The notes under the pieces are model-generated. The model searched no databases. It saw only the letters and a list, made by a program, of their open reading frames with translations, and was not told the origin of the DNA. Both the position numbers and the translations under genes were made by a program. Of a DNA stretch of 64,000 nucleotides, positions 32,542 to 44,100 are shown piece by piece (the stretch's first letter is position 1; each line of letters opens with the position of its first letter). The DNA is from Lentzea jiangxiensis. GTDB lineage: Bacteria; Actinomycetota; Actinomycetes; Mycobacteriales; Pseudonocardiaceae. Where the stretch lies: positions 1 through 64,000 of the forward strand of contig NZ_FNIX01000025.1 of assembly GCF_900104175.1 (NCBI RefSeq). The letters run 5' to 3'.

Positions 32542-34908
32542 ATGCCTGGTGCAGTTCCTCGCGTGGTGCTGGTGGGAGCGGGGATCGTCGGGTGCGCGCT
32601 GGCCGACGAACTCACCGAACGGGGCTTCACCGACGTCACGGTCCTCGACCGGGCGGCCGGGCTCGCGGCCGGCGGGTCCAGCAGCCACGCCCCGGGCCTG
32701 GTCTTCCAGACCAACCCGTGCCGCAGCATGACGCAGTTCGCCCGCTACACCGTCGAGAAGTACACCGCGCTCGGCTGCTTCGACCAGGTCGGCGGTTTGG
32801 AGATCGCCACCTCCGAGGCCAGGCTCACCGACCTGTCCCGCCGCCACGGCTGGGCCACGTCGTGGGGAGTGCGGAGCCGGTTGGTCGACGCCGGCGAGGT
32901 CGCCCGGCTGCACCCCTTGCTCGACCGCGACCAGGTGCTCGGCGGGTTCCTGACCCCGGACGACGGCCTCGCGCGGCCCGTGCGGGCCGCCGAGGTCCAG
33001 GCGCGGCGCGCAGCCGGACGCGGCGCGCGGTTCGAGTTCGGGCAGGAGGTCGTCGCGGTCGAGACCACCGGGGACCGCGTCACCGGCGTGCGCACCGGGA
33101 CCGGTGTCTTCCCGGCCGACGTGGTGGTGTCCTGCGCCGGGATGTGGGGACCGGTGCTGGGCGAGATGGTCGGGCTGACCGTCCCGCTCGTGCCGATGGC
33201 GCACCAGTACGTCTTCACCGGCGAGCTGAACGCCGACGCCGACGCGTTGGCGAGGCAGCCGATCCTGCGGCACCAGGAAGCCGACCTGTACTTCCGCTCG
33301 CACGGCAAGGCGCTGGGCATCGGCGCGTACGGGCACCGGCCCATGCCGATCGCGGCGCGCGACATCACCGGCTCGGAGCTGCCGTTCACCGAGGAGGACT
33401 TCGACTCCTCGTGGGAGTCGGCCGTCGCGCTGATCCCGGCGCTGGCCGAGGCCGGCGTGGACCGCGGCTTCAACGGGCTGTTCTCGTTCACCAGCGACGG
33501 GATGCCCCTGCTGGGCGAGCACCCGGGGCTGCGGGGCTTCTGGGTCGCCGAGGCGGTGTGGATCACGCACTCCGCGGGCGTCGCGCGGTCGGTGGCCGAG
33601 TGGATCGTGGACGGGCAGCCGGAGCTGGACCTGCACGCGAGCGACCTCAACCGGTTCGAGCAGGTGCAGCTCGCGCCGGACTACGTGCTGGAACGCGGTT
33701 GCCGGAACTTCGTCGAGGTTTACGACCTGCTGCACCCCTTGCAGCCCATGCAGAGCCCGCGGCCGCTGCGCACGAGCCCGTTCCACAGCCGTCAGCGGGA
33801 GCTCGGCGCGTTCTTCCTGGAGGCGTCCGGCTGGGAGCGGCCGCACTGGTACGAGGCCAACGCGGCCCTGCCCGAGGTGGCCGAGGTGCCGGACCGCAAC
33901 GAGTGGGCGAGCCGGTTCTGGTCGCCGATCTGCGGGGCCGAGGCGCTGGTGACGCGCAAGCGGGTCGCCCTGTTCGACATGACGCCGTTGAAGCGGCTGG
34001 AGGTCGGCGGACCGGGGGCGCTGGAGTTCCTGCAACGCATGACGACCAACAACCTCGACCGCAAACCGGGCGCGGTCGTCTACACGCTGCTGCTCGACGA
34101 GCAGGGCGGCGTGCGCAGCGACCTCACGGTCGCGCGCCTGGGCACGAGCACGTTCCAGGTCGGCGCGAACGGCAACCTCGACCTCGACTGGCTCACCCGG
34201 CACGCTCCGGACGACGTCTTCATCAGGGACATCACGGCGGGCACGTGCTGCATCGGCCTGTGGGGACCTCTTGCACGGGACCTCGTCAACGACATCCCGC
34301 ACACCCTCGACGTGCGGAAGGGCTACTTCACCGCGCAGCAGGGGTTCGTCAAGAACGTCCCGGTGACGGCGCTGCGACTGTCCTATGTGGGCGAACTCGG
34401 CTGGGAGCTCTACACCACCGCCGATCTCGGCCCGAAGCTGTGGGACACGCTGTGGGAGGCGGGGCAGCGGCACGGCGTCATCGCGGCCGGGCGCGGGGCG
34501 TTCACCAGCCTGCGCCTGGAGAAGGGCTACCGGTCGTGGGGCGTGGACGTGACCACCGAGCACGACCCGTTCGAGGCGGGGCTCGGCTTCGCGGTGCGCC
34601 AGGACAAGGAGTTCCTCGGCAAGGGGTCGCTGCACAACCTCACCTCGACCAAGAAGCTCACCTGCCTCACGATCGACGACCCGTACGAGGTCGTGATGGG
34701 CGGCGAACCGGTGTTCCACCAAGGGGAACCGGTCGGGTACGTCACGAGCGCCGCCTACGGGTACACGACCGGGCTCAACATCGCCTACGCCTGGCTGCCG
34801 AGCGAGATCGACGACGAGGTCGAGATCGAGTACTTCGGGCGGAAGGTCACCGCCCGTCCCGCTCAGGAGCCGTTGTTCGACCCCGGGATGAAGCGGCTCC
34901 GCGGGTGA
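32542..34908 (+). CDS. Dimethylglycine dehydrogenase/oxidase-like flavoprotein (FAD oxidoreductase-GcvT fusion)
   Basis: A 788-residue two-domain enzyme. Residues 1 to about 390 form a DAO-type flavoprotein domain ([33 protein letters not shown], where the His matches the covalent FAD site of Arthrobacter dimethylglycine oxidase). A linker follows, and residues about 430-788 are GcvT-like folate-binding domains ([50 protein letters not shown]). The enzyme demethylates dimethylglycine to sarcosine, loading the one-carbon unit on tetrahydrofolate. Sarcosine itself is an alternative substrate. The stop overlaps the next start (GTGA). Confidence 0.88.
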   Translation: MPGAVPRVVLVGAGIVGCALADELTERGFTDVTVLDRAAGLAAGGSSSHAPGLVFQTNPCRSMTQFARYTVEKYTALGCFDQVGGLEIATSEARLTDLSRRHGWATSWGVRSRLVDAGEVARLHPLLDRDQVLGGFLTPDDGLARPVRAAEVQARRAAGRGARFEFGQEVVAVETTGDRVTGVRTGTGVFPADVVVSCAGMWGPVLGEMVGLTVPLVPMAHQYVFTGELNADADALARQPILRHQEADLYFRSHGKALGIGAYGHRPMPIAARDITGSELPFTEEDFDSSWESAVALIPALAEAGVDRGFNGLFSFTSDGMPLLGEHPGLRGFWVAEAVWITHSAGVARSVAEWIVDGQPELDLHASDLNRFEQVQLAPDYVLERGCRNFVEVYDLLHPLQPMQSPRPLRTSPFHSRQRELGAFFLEASGWERPHWYEANAALPEVAEVPDRNEWASRFWSPICGAEALVTRKRVALFDMTPLKRLEVGGPGALEFLQRMTTNNLDRKPGAVVYTLLLDEQGGVRSDLTVARLGTSTFQVGANGNLDLDWLTRHAPDDVFIRDITAGTCCIGLWGPLARDLVNDIPHTLDVRKGYFTAQQGFVKNVPVTALRLSYVGELGWELYTTADLGPKLWDTLWEAGQRHGVIAAGRGAFTSLRLEKGYRSWGVDVTTEHDPFEAGLGFAVRQDKEFLGKGSLHNLTSTKKLTCLTIDDPYEVVMGGEPVFHQGEPVGYVTSAAYGYTTGLNIAYAWLPSEIDDEVEIEYFGRKVTARPAQEPLFDPGMKRLRG

Positions 34909-36011
34909 CGTACGACGTCATCGTCATCGGGCTGGGCGGCATGGGCGGTGCCACCGCGTACCGGCTCGCCCAGCGCGGCAAACGGGTGCCGGGGCTGGAG
35001 CGGTTCACACCGGTGCACGCGCTCGGGTCGAGCCACGGCGGGTCGCGCATCACGCGGCAGGCCTGCTTCGAGGACCTCGCCCACGTGCCGTTGCTGCTCA
35101 GGGCTCACGAGATGTGGGACCAGACCGAGCGCGACAGCGGCGAGCGGATCTTTCACCGCGTCGGCGGCATCATCGTCGGCGGCGCGGACTCCGCGGCGAT
35201 CACCGGCAGCAGGGCCAGCGCCGAGCGGTGGGGCCTGGAGCACGAACTGCTCGACGCGCGCGAGATCCGCCACCGCTTTCCGGCCCTGCACCCCGCCGCG
35301 GACGAGATCGCGCTGTACGAGGAGGGCGTGGGACTCGTCGTGCCGGAGAACGCCGTGCGGGCCCACTTGGCGCTCGCCGAACGGGCGGGTGCCGAGCTGC
35401 ACTTCGAAGAGCAGGTGACCCGTTGGGAGACCGGTCGCGTCACGACCGCCAGGGCGACCTACGAGGCCGAGCACGTCGTGGTGTGCCCGGGAGCGTGGGC
35501 ACCGGAGTTGCCGGGGGACCTGGGGATCCCGTTCGAGGTCGAACGCGCGGTCCAGTTCTACTTCACACCCGGCGAGGACCTCCGCGACCACCCGGTCTAC
35601 CTCTGGGACCGCACGGACGGCACGAACTTCTACGGCTTCCCCGAGGTCGACGGCGCCATGAAGGTCGCGTTCCACCACGGCGGGCAGCTCTGCACCCCTC
35701 AGACCGTCGACCGCACCGTGCACGCCCACGAGGTCGAGGCGATGTCGAACGCCACCAGGGCACCCATGCCCGCTGTCGCCGGAACGTTCCAGCGCGCCGT
35801 GACCTGCCTCTGCACCAACACCCCGGACCTGCACTTCGTGATCGCGCGCCACCCGGAGCACGAGGGCGTGACGGTGGCGTGCGGCTTCTCCGGGCACGGC
35901 TTCAAGTTCGTGCCCGTCGTCGGGGAGATCCTCGCCGACCTCGTGACCGACGGGGCCACGCGGCACCCGATCGCCCTTTCCGACCCTGCTCGCTTGAGAG
36001 GCGGAGCATGA
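34905..36011 (+). CDS. Monomeric sarcosine oxidase / N-methyl amino acid oxidase
   Basis: A 368-residue FAD-dependent oxidase of the MSOX/SolA family. FAD motif [20 protein letters not shown]; the [17 protein letters not shown] segment; and the covalent-flavin Cys in [14 protein letters not shown], then [20 protein letters not shown]. It would oxidise sarcosine to glycine and formaldehyde as the last step of betaine breakdown. Both ends overlap neighbours by 4 bases, giving strong translational coupling in the three-gene unit. Confidence 0.87.
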   Translation: MTYDVIVIGLGGMGGATAYRLAQRGKRVPGLERFTPVHALGSSHGGSRITRQACFEDLAHVPLLLRAHEMWDQTERDSGERIFHRVGGIIVGGADSAAITGSRASAERWGLEHELLDAREIRHRFPALHPAADEIALYEEGVGLVVPENAVRAHLALAERAGAELHFEEQVTRWETGRVTTARATYEAEHVVVCPGAWAPELPGDLGIPFEVERAVQFYFTPGEDLRDHPVYLWDRTDGTNFYGFPEVDGAMKVAFHHGGQLCTPQTVDRTVHAHEVEAMSNATRAPMPAVAGTFQRAVTCLCTNTPDLHFVIARHPEHEGVTVACGFSGHGFKFVPVVGEILADLVTDGATRHPIALSDPARLRGGA

Positions 36012-37120
36012 CCGGCAGCCTGATCTCCACCCTTGAGGGCCGCTACTACACCGATCCCGCGATCTTCGTGCGGGAGCAGGCGAACATCTTCGAGAGGATG
36101 TGGTTCTGCGCGGTCAGGTCGAGCGACCTGCCGAACCCCGGCGACTTCCGCACGGTGCAGGTCGGGCGGGAGAGCGTGATCGTCGCGCGGGACCGCTCCG
36201 GTGGCCTCAACGCGTTCCTCAACGTCTGCCGGCACCGCGGCGCGCGCATCTGCGCCGAGGGGGCCGGCAGCGTCAAAAGGGCGTTCCAGTGCCCATACCA
36301 CGCCTGGACCTACGCGTTGGACGGCAAACTGATCGCCGCACCCAATCTCACCTCGATGCCGGACGTCGATCGCACAGAGTACGGGCTCGCGAAGGTGCAC
36401 CTGCGCGAGTGGCTCGGGTACGCCTGGGTGAACCTGGCCGACAGTCCTCCGAGGTTCGAGGACGACGTCCTGAGCGCCGTCACCGAACGTTTGGGGTCGA
36501 TCGACGCCATCGACGGCTACGAGATCGACCAGTTGTCCGTGGGCCGGCGGATCACCTACGACGTCAAGGCCAACTGGAAGCTGATCATCGAGAACTTCAT
36601 GGAGTGCTACCACTGCGCCACGATCCACCCCGAGCTCACCGAGGTGCTGCCGGAGTTCGCCGACGGCTACGCGGCGCAGTACTACGTGGGGCACGGCGCG
36701 GAGTTCGGCGACGAGATCAAAGGCTTCACCGTCGACGGTGGTGAGGGCTTCGAGAAGCTCAGTGCCCTGGAAGAGGAACGCGACCGGAAGTACTACGCGA
36801 TCACCGTCAAGCCGCAGGTGTTCATCAACCTCGTACCGGACCACGTGGTCCTGCACCGCATGTACCCGCTGGCCGCGGACCGGACGGTCGTCGAGTGCGA
36901 CTGGCTCTACGCCAAGGAAGTCGTCGGCACCGGACGTGACGTCTCTCGCTCGGTCGAGCTGTTCCACCGGGTGAACGAACAGGACTTCGAAGCCTGCGAG
37001 CGATGCCAGCCGGCCATGGCTTCGCGCGCCTACGCACATGGTGGGGTGTTGGTGCCATCGGAGCACCACATCGGCGGTTTCCACGCCTGGCTGGTCGGCA
37101 AACTGGAATCAGCCGACTAG
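36008..37120 (+). CDS. Rieske non-heme iron oxygenase, GbcA-like glycine betaine demethylase
   Basis: A 370-residue Rieske oxygenase alpha subunit. The [2Fe-2S] site is [12 protein letters not shown] with [12 protein letters not shown]; the mononuclear iron region is [16 protein letters not shown]. This combination is typical of GbcA and choline-monooxygenase-like proteins. With choline oxidation genes and dimethylglycine and sarcosine enzymes alongside, demethylation of glycine betaine to dimethylglycine is the likely reaction. No GbcB-type reductase is adjacent; the ferredoxin and reductase on the other strand are the likely donors. The start overlaps the previous stop (ATGA). Confidence 0.87.
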   Translation: MTGSLISTLEGRYYTDPAIFVREQANIFERMWFCAVRSSDLPNPGDFRTVQVGRESVIVARDRSGGLNAFLNVCRHRGARICAEGAGSVKRAFQCPYHAWTYALDGKLIAAPNLTSMPDVDRTEYGLAKVHLREWLGYAWVNLADSPPRFEDDVLSAVTERLGSIDAIDGYEIDQLSVGRRITYDVKANWKLIIENFMECYHCATIHPELTEVLPEFADGYAAQYYVGHGAEFGDEIKGFTVDGGEGFEKLSALEEERDRKYYAITVKPQVFINLVPDHVVLHRMYPLAADRTVVECDWLYAKEVVGTGRDVSRSVELFHRVNEQDFEACERCQPAMASRAYAHGGVLVPSEHHIGGFHAWLVGKLESAD

Positions 37121-37134
37121 GGGATCGACTGCTC

Positions 37135-37162
37135 ACCCGTGCACGCGAAAGCTTGCACGGGT
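37135..37162. terminator. 9-bp stem-loop after the Rieske oxygenase gene
   Basis: ACCCGTGCA (37135-37143) pairs perfectly with TGCACGGGT (37154-37162), 14 bases after the stop of the betaine operon. The right arm reaches the GTG/ATG of the next small gene, so it may act as terminator and also shield that gene's start. Confidence 0.55.
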
Positions 37163-37163
37163 G

Positions 37164-37451
37164 ATGGAGCAGACCGATTTCTTGCTCCCCCAAGGGGAGC
37201 CCGACCTCCTCCGCCGCATCAGGCTTCTGGCCGAGCGGGCGGAACGGACGGCGCACGACAGGTCCAACTTCGTGGGACCGCCGCCGTCGCAGGAGCACCT
37301 GATGATCCTCGCGGAGCTCAAGAAGCTGACCGCCGAGATCGCCACGGCCACCGTCAGCTCGACGATGACCGCCGCGCCCGTGAAGACGAGACGGGCCGAG
37401 GCGCTGCCCCGGCCCGCCAGACCCGCGGACGACCTGATCCCGAACAGCTAG
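37164..37451 (+). CDS. Small hypothetical protein
   Basis: A 95-residue protein with no family I recognise. The first 70 residues look helical (DLLRRIRLLAERAERTAHDR, then EHLMILAELKKLTAEIATAT), and the C-terminal 25 are Pro/Ala/Arg-rich. No signal peptide. The start overlaps the edge of the terminator-like stem-loop and has no clear ribosome site; GTG at 37161 is an alternative. It is convergent with secA2. Confidence 0.55.
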   Translation: MEQTDFLLPQGEPDLLRRIRLLAERAERTAHDRSNFVGPPPSQEHLMILAELKKLTAEIATATVSSTMTAAPVKTRRAEALPRPARPADDLIPNS

Positions 37452-37454
37452 ACG

Positions 37455-39740
37455 TCAGCGGCGCTGGCCGCGGACCATCTTCACGAGACCCTTCATCGTC
37501 TCCTCCAGGCCGGAGCCGAACGGGTTGTCGTGCACCAGGTACGTCCACGTCGAGCTGGGGCGCTTCACCCCGGCGTCGGCGAGGTCGTAGCCGTCGTCGG
37601 TGATCTTGGCTGCCTCGTACTTCTCCCTGGTCAGCTCCCACGACTCCGGCACGATCTTGTTGAACGCCGGGATGGCCTCGCGGTGGAACTCGTCGAGCGG
37701 GTTCTGCCGGGCGAGCGCGCGCAGGTGGATGCCCTCGCGCAGGTCCGACAGGAACGTCAGGTGGTGCGTCCACAGGTCGTCGAGGAAGAACAGCGTGATC
37801 GTGCGGGCGGCATCGGCGGCCACCTCGTCGGACACGCCCTCCTTCCCGCCGACCTTCTCGAACGCGGCGTCCGTGCGCAGCACCACGTCGCGGTGCTTGA
37901 GCAGGATCTGGCGCTGGTGCTCGATCAGCTTGTTGTAGCGCCAGGTGTTGCGGTGGATCTCCAGGTTCACGCCCTCGGCGACGCGCTGCGCGTGCTCGAA
38001 GGTGTGCAGCAGGCCCTTGTCGTGCACGCGGCCGTCGGCGTCCACTTCGGACGGGTCCTGGGCGTCCGGCGCGTACTGGGTGATCAGCTCGTCCTGCATG
38101 GACGAGAAGAACACCGAGCCGCCGGGGTCGCCCTGACGTCCGGCACGGCCGCGCAGCTGGTCGTCCAGGCGGGACGACGAGTGGCGTCCCGTGCCGATCA
38201 CGTAGAGACCGCCGAGGTCGGCGATCCGGTCGTGGTCCTCGCCCTCGTGGCCGCCCAGGCGGATGTCCGTACCGCGACCGGCCATCTGCGTGGAGACCGT
38301 GATGCGGTTGTAGGAGCCCGCGTCGGCGATGATCGACGCTTCCTCGGCGTCGTTCTTCGCGTTGAGCACCACGCACTCGATGCCGGCCGCGCGCAGCTTG
38401 GAGGAGATGCGCTCGGACTCGGCGACGTCGAGCGTGCCGACGAGGATCGGGCGGCCCGTCTCGTGGACCGCCTTGATCTCCTCGACGATCGCGTCTTCCT
38501 TCTGCTCCAGCGTCGCGTAGAGGCGGAAGTGCTCGTCCTCGCGGATGTTCTCCTTGTTCGGCGGGATCACGAGCACCTCGAGCTCGTAGAACTCCCGCAG
38601 CGTCTCGGCGACGGCGACGGCGGTACCGGTCATGCCGCAGCGCGTCGGGTAGCGCGACAGCAGCGCCTGCACCGTCATCGAGTCGAGGATCTCGCCCGAC
38701 TCGGTCGTCTGCACGTTCTCCTTGGCCTCGACCGCGGCCTGCAGGCCGTCCGGCCACCGCTGCAGCTTCGCGACACGGCCACGCGTGTCGTTGATCAGGT
38801 GCACCTTGCCGTCGCGCACGATGTAGTCGACGTCGCGGTGCAGCAGCACCTGCGCGTGCAGCGCCACGTTGACCTTCGACAGCGTGGACGTCACGTGCTC
38901 CTGCGAGTACAGGTCGATCTCGCCGAGCGCGCGCTCGACGGCCTCCGACCCGGCACCGGTGAGGAAGACGTTGCGCTCCTCGTCGTCGATCTCGTAGTGC
39001 AGGTTCTGCCGCAGCCGCTTCACCAGGTCGGCGATGACCGGGTCGGCCGCCTCCGCGCTGGTCGAGCCGGCGAGCACGAGCGGCACGCGCGCCTCGTCGA
39101 CGAGCACCGAGTCGGCCTCGTCGATCAGCGCGACCTCCGGTTCGGGCACGATGAGGTCGTCCGGGCTCGTGACGATCCGGTCGCGCAGGACGTCGAAGCC
39201 GATCTCGCTGACCGGCGCGTACGTGACCTCGCACTGGTAGGCCTCGCGCCGCTCCTCGGCCTTCGAGCTGCCGTTGATCCAGCCGACCGTGACGCCGAGC
39301 AGCCGGTACAGCGGCCCCATCCACTCCGCGTCGCGCTGGGCCAGGTAGTCGTTGACGCTGACCACGTGCACGCGCTTGCCCTTGACGGCGAACCCGGCCG
39401 CGGCCATGGCGCCCGCGAGCGTCTTGCCCTCACCGGTCGCCATCTCGACGACGAGGCCGCTGAGCATGCCCAGCGCGCCCAGCACCTGCACGTCGAACGG
39501 CCGCTGCCCGATGGCGCGCTCCGCGGCCTCCCGCGTGAGGGCGACCAGTTCGGTGTCCGTGCTCTCCTCGCGCAGCTTCTTCGCGTGCTCGGTCAGCTCC
39601 TCGTCGCTGAACGCCTTGAACGCGTCAGCGTGTTTCTCCACGTCCTCGAGCAGGGCCTGGAACGGGGCGAGGTCGACGGAGCCGGGTTTCTGCGCGAACC
39701 TGCGCATCCGCTGCTTCAAGCGCGCCATGAGAGTGGTCAC
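37455..39740 (-). CDS. secA2: Accessory protein translocase ATPase SecA2
   Basis: About 761 residues of the SecA family. DEAD-motor motifs: VEMATGEGKTLAGAMAA (Walker A), VSVNDYLAQRDAEWMG, VALIDEADSVLVDEA (Walker B), TGTAVAVAETLREFY, STQMAGRGTDIRLGG and RLDDQLRGRAGRQGDPG. It lacks the C-terminal zinc-binding tail of housekeeping SecA and is shorter, as in actinobacterial SecA2, which exports a limited protein set with SecYEG. GTG at 39740 or ATG at 39728 may be the start; neither has a strong ribosome site. No SecY2-type partners are nearby. Confidence 0.9.
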   Translation of the reverse strand: MTTLMARLKQRMRRFAQKPGSVDLAPFQALLEDVEKHADAFKAFSDEELTEHAKKLREESTDTELVALTREAAERAIGQRPFDVQVLGALGMLSGLVVEMATGEGKTLAGAMAAAGFAVKGKRVHVVSVNDYLAQRDAEWMGPLYRLLGVTVGWINGSSKAEERREAYQCEVTYAPVSEIGFDVLRDRIVTSPDDLIVPEPEVALIDEADSVLVDEARVPLVLAGSTSAEAADPVIADLVKRLRQNLHYEIDDEERNVFLTGAGSEAVERALGEIDLYSQEHVTSTLSKVNVALHAQVLLHRDVDYIVRDGKVHLINDTRGRVAKLQRWPDGLQAAVEAKENVQTTESGEILDSMTVQALLSRYPTRCGMTGTAVAVAETLREFYELEVLVIPPNKENIREDEHFRLYATLEQKEDAIVEEIKAVHETGRPILVGTLDVAESERISSKLRAAGIECVVLNAKNDAEEASIIADAGSYNRITVSTQMAGRGTDIRLGGHEGEDHDRIADLGGLYVIGTGRHSSSRLDDQLRGRAGRQGDPGGSVFFSSMQDELITQYAPDAQDPSEVDADGRVHDKGLLHTFEHAQRVAEGVNLEIHRNTWRYNKLIEHQRQILLKHRDVVLRTDAAFEKVGGKEGVSDEVAADAARTITLFFLDDLWTHHLTFLSDLREGIHLRALARQNPLDEFHREAIPAFNKIVPESWELTREKYEAAKITDDGYDLADAGVKRPSSTWTYLVHDNPFGSGLEETMKGLVKMVRGQRR

Positions 39741-39787
39741 GACGCAGCAACGTACGGCATCGGCTCCAGGTTCCGCAGACCTCTTGA

Positions 39788-39828
39788 CTGTGAAGGCCCG
39801 ATTTGTCCGTTGGATCGGGCCTTCACAG
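39788..39828. terminator. Perfect 15-bp stem-loop after the MHS transporter gene
   Basis: CTGTGAAGGCCCGAT (39788-39802) and ATCGGGCCTTCACAG (39814-39828) pair fully with an 11-base loop. It lies 8 bases beyond the transporter stop and before secA2 (same strand), so it separates the carboxylase/transporter transcript from secA2. Confidence 0.8.
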
Positions 39829-39835
39829 CCTGTGA

Positions 39836-41137
39836 TCAGGCCCGTTCCGGCTGGTGCGTCTCCGGCAGCTTCAGCACCGACACCAGCGTGCACAAGCCCA
39901 TGACCAGCAGGAACGCCGAAACGGACATCGAGGTCCCGGTCGCGCCCAGCAGAGCCGTCATCACGAACGGCGTGCCGCCGCTGACCAGGATCGACGCCAG
40001 CTGGTACGCCAGAGAGGCGCCCGAGTACCGCACGTGCGCCTCGAACAGTTCACCCAGGTAGGCGGCGATCGGCCCGTACACGAGAGAGGACGCGATGCCG
40101 CCGACCGTGTTCGCGACGAACAGCAACAGCAGCGAGGCCGTGTCCACGAGCAGGAAGTACGGGAACGCCCACACGATCAGTCCGACGGTGCCCGCGATGA
40201 TCAGCGGACGACGTCCCAGGCGGTCCGACAGGTGCCCGGCGTAGAGGATGACCGGGATGCTCACCAGCGACGACAGCAGCGACACGACCAGCACGGACTC
40301 GCGGCTGAGGCCGAGCGAGGTCGTCGCGTAGGACAGCACGCCCGCGATCGACACGTAGAAGATCGCGTTGGACGCGAACATCAGCCCCGCGCCGAGCAGG
40401 ATTGGCTTGCGGTGCGTGCGCAGGGCCTCCTTCAGCGGTGCGTGGACCACGGCCGGTGCCTCCGCACGGCGCTGTTGCAGCTCCTTGAAGACCGGGCTGT
40501 CCTCGACCTTCAGCTGGATGAACAGCACCACGGGGAACAGCAGCGCCGACGCCAGGAACGGCACACGCCAGCCCCACGACGCGAACTCCTCGGGCGACAG
40601 AGCCGTCGTGGCGCTGATGAAGGCGACGTTGCCCAGCAGCACGCCGATCGGCACACCGGCCTGGCCGAACGTGCCCGCGAAGCCGCGCCGGCGCGGTCCC
40701 GCCGACTCGGTCAGCAGCAGCACCACGCCACCCCACTGCCCGCCGACCGCGATGCCCTGCAGGAACCGCAGCAGGACCAGCAGCAGCGGAGCGCCGACGC
40801 CGATGGACGCCGTCGTCGGCAGCAGGCCGATGAGGAACGTCGCCGCCGCCATCATCGCGAGGCAGATGACGAGGGCCGGCTTGCGGCCCACCTTGTCGCC
40901 GACGTGCCCGAAGACCAGGCCGCCGACCGGGCGCGCGATGAAGCCCGCCCAGAACGTGCTGAAGCTCAGCAGCAACGCCACGAGCGGCGTCGCCTCGGGG
41001 AAGAACAGCTTCGGGAACACCAGTGCCGCGGCGGTCGCGTAGATGAAGAAGTCGTACCACTCGAGAGACGAACCGACGAGCCCGGCTGCCATGAGCCGGC
41101 GCAACGTCTTTTTTTCCGCAGGGGCGACGCTGACCAC
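39836..41137 (-). CDS. MFS transporter, metabolite:H+ symporter (MHS) type
   Basis: A 433-residue twelve-segment permease with MHS marks: LEWYDFFIYATAAALVFPKL, GHVGDKVGRKPALVICLAMM and RFLQGIAVGGQWGG. MHS permeases import carboxylic acids. It is 9 bases downstream of the fused acyl-CoA carboxylase gene and shares its promoter, so its substrate is probably the acid that is activated and carboxylated by the pathway. Similar in type, but not close in sequence, to the transporter at 24141. Confidence 0.88.
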   Translation of the reverse strand: MVSVAPAEKKTLRRLMAAGLVGSSLEWYDFFIYATAAALVFPKLFFPEATPLVALLLSFSTFWAGFIARPVGGLVFGHVGDKVGRKPALVICLAMMAAATFLIGLLPTTASIGVGAPLLLVLLRFLQGIAVGGQWGGVVLLLTESAGPRRRGFAGTFGQAGVPIGVLLGNVAFISATTALSPEEFASWGWRVPFLASALLFPVVLFIQLKVEDSPVFKELQQRRAEAPAVVHAPLKEALRTHRKPILLGAGLMFASNAIFYVSIAGVLSYATTSLGLSRESVLVVSLLSSLVSIPVILYAGHLSDRLGRRPLIIAGTVGLIVWAFPYFLLVDTASLLLLFVANTVGGIASSLVYGPIAAYLGELFEAHVRYSGASLAYQLASILVSGGTPFVMTALLGATGTSMSVSAFLLVMGLCTLVSVLKLPETHQPERA

Positions 41138-41146
41138 GGATTCTCC

Positions 41147-44100
41147 TCACCACGTGTCGATGAACGGGCGTTTCTTCCCTTGTGCTCGGGAAGTTGCGGG
41201 GGCCAGCGCCGTGGCGATCCAGCGGCGGGTGTCGGCCGGGTCGATCACGTCGTCGATCTCGAAGACCGAGGCGACGTTCAGGGCTTTGCCGTGCTCGTAG
41301 GCCATCGCGACCATCTGGTCGTAGCGCTGCTTGCGCTCGTCCGGGTCCTCGATCGCGTCGAGCTCCTTCTTGAAGCCGAGCTTGATGGCGCCTTCGAGCC
41401 CCATCGGGCCGAACTCGCCGGTGGGCCACGAGACGGCGAACTGGGGCACCTTGAGGCTTCCGCCCGCCATCGCCTGAGCGCCGAGGCCGTACGCCTTGCG
41501 CAGCACGACGAGTCCGAAGGGGACGGTCAGGTTCGCGCCCGTCACGACCATGCGGGTGAGGTGGCGGACGGTGGCGGTGCGCTCGGCCTCCGGGCCGACC
41601 ATGAAGCCCGGCGTGTCGGTGAGCGAGACGACCGGGAGGCCGAACGCGTCGGCGAGCTGCAGGAAGCGGGCGCACTTGTCGGCGGCGTCGGCGTCGATCG
41701 CACCGCCGAGGACGGCCGGGTCGTTGGCGATCAGGGCGATGGGCCGGCCTTCGACGCGGACCAGGGCGGTGACGACCGCCTTGCCGAAGCCCCGGCGGAG
41801 TTCGAGCACCGAGCCGGTGTCGGCGAGCGTGTGGACGAGGGCGCGGATGTCGTAGGCGCGGAGGCGGTTCTCGGGGACGGCGTGGCGGAGCAGGCGCTGG
41901 TCAGCGCAGCTCCACGCCTGCCCGCCGGCGGGTGCCTGTTCGCTGGCCGATGTCTGCCTGCCGGTCGGTGTCTGCCCACCTGTCGATGCTCGCCCGCCGG
42001 CCGACGGCCCGGAATTGTCGGTGTCGTCTGGGAGAATTGAATTCAGGGGTCCCCCCGCGGGCGCGGACGACGAATGCGCACTCGGCGAGGGGACGCCTGC
42101 GGAAGCCTGGAAGTACGAAAGGTACTTCTTGGCGACGGCGACAGCCTCCTCCTCCGACGCCACCACGACGTCCACGACGCCGTTGGGCACCTGAACGTCC
42201 AAAGGCCCGATCTCCTCGGGCCGGAAGACCCCCAGTCCGCCGCCCTCGATCATCGCCGGCCCGCCCATGCCGATGTTCGCGCCCTCGACCGCGATGATCA
42301 CGTCGCACGTCCCGAGCAGCACCGCGTTGCCCGCGAAGCACCGCCCGGCCGCCACCCCGACCAGCGGCACCTGCCCGCTGAGCCGTGCGAACGCGTGGAA
42401 CGAGCCGCAGTCGAGACCGCTGACCGCGCTGTGGTCGGTGTCGCCCGGCCGCCCGCCACCGCCCTCGGCGAACAACACCACCGGCAGGTTCTCCTGCTGC
42501 GCCAGCGCGAAGAGCCGGTCCTTCTTCTGATGGTTGCGCATGCCCTGAGTACCGGCGAGCACGGCGTAGTCGTAGGACATCGCCACGACCCGTGAGCCGT
42601 TCACGACACCGATACCGGCCACCATGCCGTCAGCGGGCGTGCGCTCGATCAGGTCTTCCAGCGAGCGGCGCCGGCGTTGCGCGGCGATGGCGAGCCCGCC
42701 GTACTCGACGAAGTCCGAACAGAGGTCGGCGATGTTCTCCCGCGCGGTCCGGCCACCGCGGGCGTGCCGCTTCGCCGCGGCTTCGGGGCGGTCGAAGTCG
42801 TGGCGTGCCAGCACCTCGGCCAGGTCCGGGCGCACGAACGACGGGTCCACCGCCTCGACGTCCTCAGCGGACTCGGCGGAACCGGTGGCCAGCACCTGCC
42901 CCTCGGACACCGTGTCGCCCACCGACACCAGCACCTCGCCGGACACCCGCACGACGTGCTGCATCTTCATTGCTTCGAGCACCACCGAGTCCGAAGACAC
43001 CGAGACCACCGTGCCCGCCAGCGGCGCCCGCATGCCCGAGACGGGCTCGTCGACCACGAAGTCGGTGGTCGCGCCGACGACGTCACGGGCCAGAAGTCCT
43101 CGCAGGAGCTCCAGGTTCGTCGAGACGCCCTCGATCCGGAACTCCCGCAACGCCCGCCGCGCCCGGTTCAGCGCGACGTCCAGGTCCTCGCCGTGCACCA
43201 CGAGCTTCGCGAGCAGCCCGTCGTACCGCGTGCCGGCCCGGTAGCCGACGTACCCGTGCGTGTCGACGCGGACACCGGGTCCGGCGGGCAGGCCGAACGA
43301 CGACAGCACGCCGCCCGAGGTCTGGTTCACCCGCACCTGCACCGCCGCGCCGCGGTCGTGCGGCGTGAAGTCGACGTCGCCGCCCCACGCGAGCAGCAGC
43401 TGGGTGCGCACGAGGTCCACTCCGGACACCATCTCGGTCACCGTGTGCTCGACCTGCAGCCGCGGGTTGGCCTCCATGAAGTAGAACGCGTCCCCGGCGA
43501 CGAGGAACTCCACGGTGCCGACGCCGGTGTAGCCGACCGCCTCCGCCAGCGCGACGGCCGCCGAGTGCAGGGCCTTGCGCAGCGCCGGGTCCAGCAGGGG
43601 AGCGGGCGCGATCTCCACGACCTTCTGGTGCCGCAGCTGCAGCGAGCAGTCGCGGTCGCCGATCACGGTCGTGCCGACGAGCTGCACCTCGATGTGCCGG
43701 GCGGAGGTCAGCAGCCGTTCGAAGTAGACGTCGCCCACCCCGAACGCCGCCAGCGCCTCCGCCCGGCACGCCTCGACCGCGCTGTCGAGGTCTTCGGGCC
43801 GCCAGACGGCCCGCAGGCCCTTGCCGCCCCCGCCCGCGACGGCCTTGACCATGACCGGGAACTCGCCGGGCGCCGCGTCCAGCACCGGGATCCCCAGCGA
43901 CGCGGCCAGTTCCCGTGCTCGCCGCTTGTCACCGAGCAGTTCCAGAACGTCAGCGGAAGGCCCGACGAACGCCAGCCCGCGCGCCGAACACGCCCGGGCG
44001 AACGAAGCGTTCTCGGACAGGAAACCCCAGCCGGGGTGCACCGCGTGGCACCCCTGCGCGGCGTCGAGGATCTGGTCGGCGTCCAGGTAGGGCGAGTCAC

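Noticed and set aside
37530-40061. 843-codon plus-strand open frame opposite secA2
   Set aside because: Shadow of secA2; no motif and biased composition.
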